NCBI GenBank assembly: GCA_008692225.1
Contig: VICG01000004.1
Span: 620,501-684,500 of the forward strand
Reading direction: 5' to 3'
Origin: Monilinia fructicola
Taxonomy: Eukaryota; Ascomycota; Leotiomycetes; Helotiales; Sclerotiniaceae
Length of the DNA stretch: 64,000 nucleotides
The notes beneath the pieces were generated by a model. That model did no database searches and was not told where the DNA came from. It was given only the letters and a program-made list of their open reading frames with translations. This document shows, in pieces, positions 22,730 through 33,596 of the stretch. Position 1 is the first letter of the stretch. Each line of letters opens with the position of its first letter. A program made the translations under genes and the position numbers.

Positions 22730-22979
22730 CTTGGCGTTGTTTGGGTCAATGCCGGGCTAAAAATCTACAAAATAGTATATCTTTTAAATTCTTTTTTATA
22801 TATTATAAAACTCTTATCTTTAAGAATTTAAATATGCCAAACGTTTATTTTTTAACTTAATAATACTCTAAAGCATTATTTTTAATTTTTAATGGATTCG
22901 TTAATTTATTATAATTTTATAAAATATATTCCGTTTTCAGTTAATTTTTAACCCGGCATTGAGCCAAAACAACGCCAAG
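22730..22979. mobile_element. 250-bp miniature inverted-repeat element, family C
   Basis: Begins CTTGGCGTTGTTTGGG followed by TCAATGCCGGG and ends with the reverse complement (AACAACGCCAAG). TA flanks it at 22728-22729 and 22980-22981. The ends match those of the 2036-bp element at 10501-12536 almost exactly, so it fits a MITE deleted from, and perhaps mobilised by, that family. The interior is about 170 bp of A/T-rich, non-coding DNA. Confidence 0.8.
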
Positions 22980-22981
22980 TA

Positions 22982-24924
22982 CTTTGTAGTATTCTTGAAT
23001 TGAAAAATACACGATGGGTAGGTATCTTTCGATTCTTAAACATCCAAGTTTGATAACCTTAATGTGTAAAAAAGTCCGAAAAAAGTATTTGACAGATATT
23101 GGATACGATTTTGGAGATTTTTGGCCCGGCGGAGATGTAAAACGATGTGGAGTCTATATAGATAGATAGATGGATGTATTCTGTTTTTTTTTTTTTTTTT
23201 TTCTGTTTTGGGAGTTTGTGGTTGGGGTTGTGGGGTGGGTGGGGTGTGGGGAAAGGGAAAGGGAAAGGGAAAGGGGTGGAAGGGAGTGAAGCGAGTTTGT
23301 TATGTTACTGTGTGTGTCACTGTCACGTTGTGTTGTGTTATTCTGTGGGGATGGGGATGGTTGGTGGAGGGGGAGGAAAAGAAGGTTGGTAGGTGGTAGG
23401 TGGTAGGTATGATAATAATACGAAGGGTATATAGGGATCGTTTTTTTGATTGTATATACCTAGGTAGTGTGTTATTATTGTTATTATTGTTATTATTATT
23501 GTTGTGACTTGGATCTCAACTGTTAATTAATTGATTAGGGAATTGGGAAAATGAGCTCTTATAACTATATTGGATCCGAACGCGGTATCTGGATTGATTG
23601 GCGTATGATTATTAGGTTATGTATGTAGATTAATAGATTAATAGATGAATATATGGATATATGGATATATAGATACATTAGGTCTGGTGGTTTACTGTTT
23701 GGGTTCAGCACGCATAATGTGTATTGGAGGGGGATGGATGGAGTGTTGGGCTTGATTATGATGATATTTATTAGCTTTGTTGAGAAATATATATATATAT
23801 ATATATATGTCATTATTGATGTAAAGTTTCCGACATGGCTCCTGTATGATGATCATGAATGAATGGTTGGTGAAGTACGACATTCAATGAGGTGTTGGTG
23901 GTGGGGAATATATCGGGAAGAATGGATGAACATTTGCGATATCCATCCCTTGAATATGTTAGGCACAATCTTTCTGGTAGTTTTATTTGGCATGAGATTC
24001 TTAGTTACTTGGAGAATTCGATCCGAAGGCTTCTGAAGTGTGGAATATGGAATTTGCAATGTGGAATAGGAAATGGAATGAGAGATTGGAGATATGAAGT
24101 TTTATACCAAGTGACGAGTTACGAGTGTTAGGAGAAGAGATAGTTGTCCTCAAAGTGATTCATGGATGTGGAAGTGAAAGATAGTTGGGGTATTGTTTTG
24201 GGGGTGGAGGGTGTGGTGTGTGGTGGTTGATGGAGAGTGTTTTCTGGGGGATGATACCCAGGGATAGGTCTGGTGTTCTGCTCTTGAGAGGGAGAGCTGT
24301 TTTGAGTGATATGTGAGGGAGAGGAGGGTGGCGGAGAGGTTATAGATGGAGGGGAGCAGATGTGAGATAGGTTACATATGGAATATTCGCTCAAATATGG
24401 GAGGCTAAGGGATTTCATATAGTAGTAGTACTGATTCATAATCGATTTGATCTAACCATGGACCCCATATATACCGTCACCATCACCGCAATGAGGGAAA
24501 AAATCTATCTGGAGGAAGGAGCAAGAGATGAGACAATTTTCACTTTATTTGAAGGTTCAACTCTAGTAGAATTATTTCCCTGTATCTAGCTTAGCGACTT
24601 GGAAGTCCGAACTTGAGGTGCGGTAGTTTGAGGAGTGACTATCATCGCAGAAACACAAATTACCCCAAGTACATATTTCGTCCAAACATGAGTGTAGGTG
24701 GGAAACTATGAAATTTTCCTTGATTGCGTTTGTGGTCTTCATCCACATTGCACCTTTCTACGTCCGTCCCCTGATTGTGATATCATGGGAAGAAAAGATT
24801 TAGTTTTCGGAACATAACTATCAAAATATGAAGAGGTAATGCTTCTGAACATTGCCCGAATCTTATGTATGCCATATCGCTATCCCCAGCAACAAACAAC
24901 ATATCCATCTGAAAGCAGCATCTA
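22982..24924. other. Intergenic, no gene supported
   Basis: Contains a T run (23184-23202), a GGGAAA run (about 23250-23273), ATT/GTT triplet runs (23473-23503) and a TA run (23789-23808). A 103-codon minus-strand frame at 24128-24439 is Ser/Pro/Thr-rich with no domain and is not supported as a gene. The last ~350 bp is the 3' flank of the ankyrin/CorA-like gene. Confidence 0.4.
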
Positions 24925-27900
24925 TTATGCACTCGTGACTTGGCTTTCTAGATCGTCTATATGGTGACGACCACGAAGCTGTCTTGATATTGAGGAGGAA
25001 CTCTTTTCCCGCTGGTTTGATTGCTCAATTATCTCCTTCCTAGTCCGAGAACCGTTATTCTGCGTGCTTGAAGAGTTTTTACTTTCGGATGGCACGGGTG
25101 TCAGCTGTCCTGGTCTTGAAGTACCATTTGTCTCGACCGAATTGTTCTTGTTTGGGCTAGCTTTGGAACTGTCAATAGTTCTTTCGGGGTGATTCTTACT
25201 CGGGTGTTGAGTAAGCGCCTTGTGCATAGGTGTGACAAAATCTTCAAACAAGCCTCTGAATATATCAAGAAAAAGCGTATATAATTGCGGGAATTGAAAC
25301 GGCGGCTGTAACTCCAACTACTTCAAGTTAGCCCAGATACCAGAGGCATTCGAATTTTCTAGTTTTGACTGACAAGTTATCGAGAATATAAAGCCCGGTG
25401 TGTATTTCAAATTTCCGTTTTCATGTGGAAACGATGTGACATCCAGCGCAAACAAGGACACAAGGAACGACATGGGCAGCTGGTGTTGATATTAATAAGA
25501 TGAAAGAAGCTGAATAACTTTTGCTGGGACGATTCTTACAAATACTATTGTGATGATAGTGAAAACCATCATGATTTTTCCTTGCTTCCGTGCTGACTCT
25601 GCTTCAGAGAGGTTCGCTTCATTTTGTTCAAGACTAAGAACAGAGTTCACCTGCTTTACCTTTAACGTGAAATACTGGCATTGATCAAAAGATACGTACC
25701 GAATCTTGGATTCTTTGTGCCAGTTTTATCCATTTCGAGAACACTTTTAATTGCCGGGCCAGGCCCTTTCCATCGCCCCGTTTCTTTGAAGCGTGGAAGG
25801 CCACTTCTTTGGTGTAATTCATCAGTATCAGTGGGAGTTTCGAGAAGTCTTTCCCATACGGCTGTCTGCTGTTCAAGCAGGTATTTAAGAATATTGAGTT
25901 CGTCACGTATATCTTTTACCTCGTGAAGAAGATTGGCGGCATTGCCGATGGCATTGTAACTTTTTCCTTCGTCTTCAGACTTGGGGCCTTGATTGATTCG
26001 AAATATCATGGTCATGGGATTGTTGTTTGACTTTGTCATCTATCTTTTTCTTGAATGTCGTGAATAATTCCATTTCTTTATTTGTCTGCTAGAAGTCAGC
26101 CTACGTAGGTTATCAGACAAGGAACTTGAATCAAGCGTACCGCATTATTGATCGAATTCGAAAATATCTGCCGAACTGATAGCATGTCTTTGTCACGCTT
26201 GCACTCCAATGCCGGTCTATCAAAAAACTCAATACAATAGTTTATGATATACTTGCACATTTCATCGACAGAAGATGGTGGTGGTTTGCTTTTTGCTTTT
26301 GCCTTTTGCTTTTCTCAAAGATTCGAAAATTCCTTCGAGGACAGGGTCTTCTTTGTCATCAAGTCGGCTTGTAGAGCTGGTGATAACAGTCTCTGTTTCT
26401 AGATGTTAGATCCAGACTCACAAGCAAGATTTGAGACATACCCTCATCAATGACCCATAACCAAAGTTCATCTACTCTGAGAATATCCAATGCCTTGTCG
26501 ACCCTTGATTCGTAATGAGTGTATCTTGTAACTACCTGGTCCGAGTCACGGCTCTTTGTATCTTTCAAGGAGTGGTAATAAAATTGATCCAAGGTTCGTG
26601 AACTGTGAATTATCCTCCGGCTATCATTGCCGGTAGCCATGTCACTATCTTCATTGTCATTCTTGTTCTGAATTCCATAGGCTTTGAGTAGTTTTTCAAC
26701 CTTTTTACCTGATTTTGTTAGCTCTGCGCCAGTCTCAGAGTAAGTTGAAAAGGTCAAATAGGGAATCTTTGGGCTTAAGTCAGCTAACAAGACGATCCAG
26801 AGGGGAAATATGAAATACGTATAGAGCAGTCCTCCAATACTCTTTACTCTTGTTGTTCTTTAGATTAGACTTTAATGCGGTTTTTCTCAGAAGTATATCC
26901 TTCGGCATGATTTTGGTCTCGCTCTTCTAGTTCCTTGCCTAACAATACCTTTTCCTTCTGAAGAGCGATGAGTTAACGCATAATTCATTACTATGTCAGA
27001 GGTATAAACTTTACATACTGCACATGTAGCACTCATGTAATTGAGCTCGGGCCTACTGCCGGGGAGCTCGTGCCAACTATGGCTCATGAATTCGCGAAGT
27101 GTTTTGATATTCCCCCTTCGTTTTCCCCTTATCCTTGTATATCCTCATGGCCAAATCCTGTGATAAATTGTTATTCCACGTCAACAGATGCGAATTTTTT
27201 CAAATTCTCACCATCATCCATTCCATCTGGTAAATCTCTTTAGCGTTCTTGAACCGCAAAATGAAGACAAAAAGACTACTCACATTGTTTGCGGGAGATG
27301 CACCCATCTCAGTTGAAGATCTTCTTCCGAATATGACTCTTGTTTTGCGAGCTCTGAATTCGAGCGAATTTTCTCGAGGTTTTGCATTGATTCTTTCATA
27401 ATCATTTTCGGTCCGCTTGTAGTGCACTCACCCTGAGATTTGTCGTTTCCCGGTTCCTTGGGCTTTCCATAAATGATGTCCCATACCGTACGGGATCTGC
27501 GGAGGAAGTCAACGCGTGTGCTTTTTTCATGGCGATAAAAATCCACAATCGTTCCTTCGAAATTTTGAAGCAACTTCTCGGGGCCATGAGGATCTTCAGA
27601 GGATTGCTTTGACACGTTATAGAGCTTGGGATAACCATATGACTCGTCAGGCTCCGACCAACCTTGTACAAGAGGAGGATCTTTCAGTATGTCTATGGTG
27701 AGGAATAATCGTCCTGCTTGTCTTTTTCATTTTCCTTCTGTCTTTCGGCTAACTCCAATGCTCGCTTGCGGTGTATATCTATCTCTTCCCTCGATCCACT
27801 AACCAATAGCCACCACACGACTACATGATCCGCAACATACGCTGCCCACTCAAGTGCTGTCCATTCTTCCAAATCTGTCTTTCTGGCACCGGAGACTTTA

Positions 27901-29342
27901 TCGGAATACATGTTTTTCAATATAATACGAGCATCTTCGTGTTTTGCTCCGCGACACGCATTCCAGATAAGACCTATTTTCTTTTCGAATGCTTCCCTTT
28001 CTTTTTCCAGGCCGGCCCAGTCCATGTTTTCAAGAATATAATCAATGTATTCTTTCTCTTCTACACTAACTATACGCATGAGCTCATCTTTTCGTTGCTG
28101 AGGTTTCATAGCCATGGAAAGTTTTTTGATGACAGCTTCGTTATAGTCATAATAGCGTGAACCAAAATCATAAGTTCTGCGACTTGCAATCTGCAATGCT
28201 GAATAGCCATCATCGTTTCGAATATCGACCTTTGCTTTCTTTGAAAGCAAACCTTGAACTAGCTTGAGATTTCCTGAACCAACTGCGTGAATTAATGCTG
28301 TATTTCCATTATTGTCTTTAAGATCAACGTTGGCAACTTTTTCAACTAAAAGATCGATAACTTTCTGTGAAATCCCATATTCAACACAATGTAATGCTGT
28401 CGCCCCATGATTATTTTGAATATTGACGTTTGCTTTCTTTAAAAGCAAAGCTTCAGCCAGCTCGTTGTTATTTCTAAGAATTGCCCAAATCAATGCTGTA
28501 TCCCCATCATTGGTTTTAAGATCAACGTTGGCAACTTTTTCAACTAAAAGATCGATAACTTTCTGTGAAATCCCATATTCAACACAATGTAATGCTGTCG
28601 CCCCATGATTATTTTGAATATCGACGTTTGCTTTCTTTAAAAGCAAAGCTTCAGCCAGCTCTTTCTTAGCTCTAAGAATTGCAAAAATCAATGCTGTATC
28701 CCCATCATTGTCTTTAAGATCAATGTTTGCGCCTTTCTGAAGTAAAAGGTCAATACATTTCGGTGAAATATTTGAAAGAGACGAACACGCATAATGTAAT
28801 GCTGTCCGCCCATCCTTGTCTCGAATATCTATATTAGCATCATCATTATTTGCAACAAGAGTTTAACAATCTCAAGATTGTTTCTCTTAATTGCTAAGTG
28901 AAGTGCTGTTTCGCTCTCGTCGTTTTTGGATATTTACGCTGTCTGGATATTTTGAAATGATGGCTCGTGTCGCATCCAAGCACTCAAATTCCACTGTGTA
29001 GAACAACGCTGTCCATCCATCCTCGTCAACAGCCGAGAGATCAGCACCCTGCGCTAAAAGCTCTATTACTTCGGCTTCGATCTCAAGACGTGCTGCATCT
29101 AGCAAAGCTTGATTTAAAGTCGATTGATCGCGCGGTCCTTTTTCGGAATCAGATTCCTCTCTTGCCCCTAGGCCTAGGCTGCTTTGAGACTTTGAGAAAT
29201 CAGAGCCCCGACGAGTTTCACCACTTTCTGGCACCGTCTCAGTATTTTCTTCTGATGCAAGTCCCTCGCCCAAAATAGCTGGCTGATGATGGGTGGCCTC
29301 GACATCATGCGTGCCTGGAGCATCAGTCAAATGATCCGCCAT
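24925..29342 (-). CDS. Ankyrin-repeat protein with C-terminal CorA-like membrane domain, frame interrupted
   Basis: N-terminal ~100 residues are acidic and unstructured. Tandem ankyrin repeats follow (about 29110-28150), with repeated DGxTAL and LLLKKANVDIQN units. A middle region carries the RTLDQFYYHSLKDT and LWLWVIDEG blocks seen in fungal ankyrin/CorA-like proteins (about 26640-26420), and a helical stretch DIRDELNILKYLLEQQ lies at about 25920-25870. Two predicted membrane helices follow (around 25600-25530, IMMVFTIITIVF, and 25320-25275, VTAAVSIPAIIYAF), then a hydrophilic tail ending QVTSA. Exons are separated by several short introns whose exact borders I cannot fix. At least six single-base frame breaks occur (near 28923-28927, 28853-28858, 27697-27701, 27293-27295, 27102-27105 and 25270-25274). 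Start at 29342 is the Met before ADHLTDAP. Function is unknown; such proteins are abundant in filamentous fungi. Confidence 0.68.
28321..28660 (-). repeat. Near-identical 198-bp duplication inside the ankyrin domain
   Basis: The DNA at 28321-28462 recurs at 28519-28660 with about one difference in 140 bp. The period is 198 bp, which is 66 codons or exactly two 33-residue ankyrin units, so the frame is kept. The near-identity extends through synonymous positions, showing a recent event rather than selection on the protein. Confidence 0.9.
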
Positions 29343-30256
29343 GCTTGACAAAACTTGAACTCTCTCGCAAGATTTTCGAATCAAGGAAAACCCAGTTTCT
29401 TAAGAATTCTAACAAAGTAACACTATTGATATTCCCACCACAACCTCAGCAGTAAGAGAAGACGGAGAAGGTCTCATTTTGAACTTCACGTAGATCATGG
29501 CGTCCCATCACATCCATCCGAGCCGTTTGCCGGATTTAGACCATTGCAGAATAGCTGATCCGTGGTATCGCACGCCCCATCAAAACTACCCTATCATTTT
29601 CTTCCTCGCCCTTGTCACATTAGTCCTGCTGTGGATACTGTGATTTTGATAGCTGAAAGATCATACTCCGTACACAATGAACAAATGATAACCTATCCTC
29701 CTACTTCCCAATCAAATCAAATATCAACAAAATTCGCAATCCCAAAAGCTTTCCCTAGCTAGTGTTTGTGCAAAATTCACTGTCATGGGTGGTTGACGTG
29801 GCACATCCCAACACCCTGTCATTATTATTGCTCCATTGTCCTTCTTCCATTGAATGCTGATAGCATTTAGAGAATAGAGATGATGAAAAGGGAAGGAAGG
29901 GAAGTAGCATATCATTTATTTCCTTTTGCTGGGAGGTGGAAGTGGAGGTGGTGGAAGGTGGGGATGATATCAAGTGTACAGGAGTAGAGATAACACTACT
30001 ACTGTCCCTGAACAAGCGTTAAAAATATAGAGCGTCCTATATGAAGTTGAAAATAAAATTATTCTTCAACTTAGATTCTTCTATTACCAAGGATAAAAGT
30101 TTGTGACATATCGCCTTGAGCGGATTAAAAGATCCAAATTTGGCCTATGCAAAGGAGTTTAAGCTTTCGCGTAAAGACCAATAGAGAGGATTTATATTTT
30201 AATGTTTATTTAGCAGAGGCAGAGTATTTGTTCGCAGTAAACAATGTTGTTATAGT
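29343..30256. promoter_or_regulatory. Upstream region of the ankyrin/CorA-like gene
   Basis: No coding sequence is recognised. Promoter and leader of the ankyrin/CorA-like gene are expected within the first several hundred bases. Composition turns A/T-rich beyond about 30010. Confidence 0.35.
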
Positions 30257-31480
30257 GTAATCAAATGGAGGTAGGTAGGTTACAGAGTGTAATGGCCTTT
30301 AGACGTACAACGGAAGCAAATGTCGGGCTTTTAATGTATAATACTAACGAAGATTACTATAGCTTAGAGAGAGGTATTATAAAATACAATATATAAAATA
30401 TAAGTAAAAAGAAGGGTAAAATTAAATTATTAATTCAAAGCTATGAGATAAAGGGCTATATACTATATATAAGATTATATAACTAAAAGCCGATATACTT
30501 CTCCCTTAATAGATTTTATTTTTTATATTAATCCTTACTAGATTAACCTATTAGTACTTAAGAATAATATAACGCAATTAGCAAATAATATATTTCTTAC
30601 AGGATCCGAATAGCTTTTAAATTTGCGGTTTATTTTCCAAAAAAACCAAAATTATTAATAAAGCTTAATCTAATTTATTATATATATGTAATGGTCGTCA
30701 CGGAAGGGACGACGGCGACGTAGCCAACGTCGCCGAAGTGTTGGCAGGAACGATGCAGCCGATATGGCCGACGTTTCGGCAAGGACGAAACACGATAGTA
30801 TAGCCTGTAAGTAAACAGTTTAGGTAGCATTGATGAAGATTAGCTTTACTACGTTATATGTTTTAACCATTACGACACAATTAATATATCTAGTTTTTAA
30901 ACCTAAACCCTATAATTATTAGAAATTGTTAGGATTATAATATCTTATCTATACTAAGCCCCTCTAGCGGTTACGAGATATAAAAAAAAAGTAAATATTT
31001 ATCATCAAAAATTAAAGATAAAAGTATTTAAACCTACGATATAGTTAAAATTTAATTTTAACAACTCGTTAGTATTTTCACGTTAAAATAGCCAATCTAT
31101 ATGAAAAATAGTAATTAAAAGAATCTAAGTTAGATAATTCGTTATACTAAAGTATTAGAGACATTTGGTTAGTTTTTATTTTCATTTTTTATAGTTTATA
31201 TAATAGGCATAGTTTATGAATATAGTATTTCTATCGAAAGGCATTTAGCTAGTTTTAATACTTTCTAAATTAGTGCGTATAAAAATAATATAGTATATAA
31301 CCATTTTAAGACATTAAGGTATATATTCGTTCGTTGATTATATAATAAACCCCCCTTTTTACTATATTAGATTAATTTTATAAAAACGAAGCCTTACTTT
31401 ATATTCCTTAAGATCGAGGAATATGAAATGGGTTTTTAAGGATTTTATAATTGCCTTTTTAGGACTCGTTTTAACAGTGG
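30257..31480. repeat. AT-rich repeat relic block
   Basis: About 1.2 kb of A/T-rich DNA without coding potential, apart from a GC-rich island at 30690-30790. Its left ~195 bp (30262-30455) aligns with 32558-32750, which has the same bases but with C or G at many places where this copy has T or A. This fits a RIP-degraded copy of a dispersed repeat. Confidence 0.6.
30687..30877. repeat. Possible solo LTR
   Basis: A 191-bp segment starts TGTAATGGTCGT and ends ACCATTACGACA, so the ends are near-inverted and have the TG..CA form of LTRs. It contains a perfect 8-bp hairpin (GGCGACGT at 30714-30721 and ACGTCGCC at 30727-30734) and is the only GC-rich part of the surrounding block. I see no flanking 5-bp duplication and no second copy, so this is tentative. 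Confidence 0.3.
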
Positions 31481-33596
31481 ATCGATCGCTACTATGAATT
31501 CCCTTATTCGAAACTTTTAATAGTTTCCTAAATGTCTCTATTAGCTATCTGCTTTTCAATGAACAACAATATTCGAATCAACTTAATACTAGAACCGATC
31601 GCTTCAGCAAAAGTTTTTCTGGTCGTATTCGCTGGCCAAACTGGGGAAAGCTGGTGTAACCTTCGCTGATGCAAATGGCATCGAATGAATTCTAGAAATC
31701 GATTAGTAATCAATGTTTATTTTTGACAACCCTAGCCCTATCGTCAAAATGATCCTATTTTAACGACGTTATCAACGTGGAGTGCGGAGACAAGGGACAT
31801 GGATGTCGCTTTAAGGTTAGCGCCAATATCGCTAGGTGCTGTCGGTGGCTGATGGTGGCGTTGATTTAGTGGCGCGTGGGGATTTTTGACTTATGTACAA
31901 ACCACACCACCTTCGGTGTTTCTGAAAATGAAAGATTATATATATATGTATAAAGGTAAGCTCCAACCATCATGGTATAAGAGGAGTTTATGACTCCCTA
32001 AAGAACTTCATTTCCTGATATAGATATTTGAAGCGAAGTTAAGGCGAGCTGGGGATGCATGTATCTTACCTTGAAACTTTTGCCTCTAATATAACATTAA
32101 CGTGAGGCTTCAATAGTATTGGGTACCTATGTTTAACTTTGCAATGCCCAATCCGTTGAGATCTGATTAAATGATACTCTGGTTGGTACATACATTGGAT
32201 GCTCGAGAATTCCAAACATATTGGATCAATATCTAATGATACTCACAGGTCGATTCTACTAGCAACTGTCACTATTTACGAACAATTTTCTTCAACACTG
32301 CGGGCGTCACGGGCCATAGGTAATTTATGTGACAGGTAATCAATATAGGCATTCCGGAGATCTTCGGAATTTATCCCTTTGTTCTGATAACATATTTCCT
32401 ACATATATTATAGGCTTATTCTATATTCCATGTAGCAATAGCTATAAATAGATCAAATCGGTTATGAGTCAGTACCACCATCGAATACTTTATGCTCTAT
32501 GGAAGCTTGGACTCATTCTCCTCTTCACGGTCTGAGAATTTAGAAACATTGTAAAGGAGTGAAGGTAGGTAGGTCGTGCAGTGGAACGGCCTTCGAATCT
32601 GGGATGCAAGCAAACGTTGAGCTGCCAGTATAGAACACGGATAGAGATTACGATAATTGAGAGAGAGGCATGATAATAATACAACACGGTAATGGTAATC
32701 AAGTAGTTGGGGTATGAACAAGCTGTTGATTTAAAGCCGCAGAATACTCCGGTAAAAAGTCATGTGACCAAGATCCTTGTGTGAATCCCCCACAATCTAC
32801 ATCGGGTAGTCATTATATGTAGTGCTCCGAGTGCTCAATATTGCCCCTTCAAGGGTTTATTTCCTTCAGTACATAGATTTTACACGTTCATTCAGCTGGG
32901 CTTGAGACTGGGATGTATATTAAAATTCCGTGAATAGGTGAAAGGAACGAATTTCAAGTAATGCAAAGAAAACAAATACGTAAAACTTTCAACACTAATC
33001 ATACGAAATCAAACAGAAACCAACGGAGAACATATATCGCACAAAATTCATCGAGGCAGAGGCGTTCGCTACTGCTGTAGCCGTCATCATCATCTTTCAA
33101 GTGATCTGTTTCAAGCACGCTCACCTTGAAGCTACCTGCAACAACCTGGCAAAGAATAAAAACGCACTACAGGATCGAGACTTATGCAGAGCTAGCAGCG
33201 TACCTACACAGTTATGAATCATCTCAAAGCTATCAATGAATCTACAGAATTGAAACCCTCTGATAATCTTCTACTGGATGGTTATCTTGAGGGAATTCAT
33301 TCCTGTCGATATTCTTGAACTTGGTCGCTGGACCATTTCAGAGCAAGACAGAAAGACTGATACCACACACCTAAGGGGATATATATGGATTGAATGAGAA
33401 GCAAATAAGCTGCGTAACCACAGAGCGTGGCATGATCTATTCCGTTGATTTCCACGGTTCCTTTTGTCTATCCCAACCTGAACCTTTATAATACACCATC
33501 ATACATCATTCATCTATTCAAATACTCGTCATATCAGAGAGGGGTATTTCCATCAATTCGTCCATCCTCCCTTTTTCATTCCCATCTTCCTATTTC
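31481..33596. other. Intergenic; contains a less mutated copy of the 30.26-kb repeat
   Basis: Ordinary composition. The segment at 32558-32750 is related to 30262-30455. Short minus-strand frames at 32490-32721 overlap this repeat and are unlikely to be real. A pyrimidine-rich 3' flank of the LeuRS gene occupies about 33470-33596. Confidence 0.4.

Noticed and set aside
24128..24439. 103-codon Ser/Pro/Thr-rich minus-strand frame
   Set aside because: Low complexity, no domain, no supporting neighbour structure.
32490..32721. Minus-strand frames of 70-74 codons as a small gene
   Set aside because: They coincide with a dispersed repeat that also exists in mutated form at 30262-30455.
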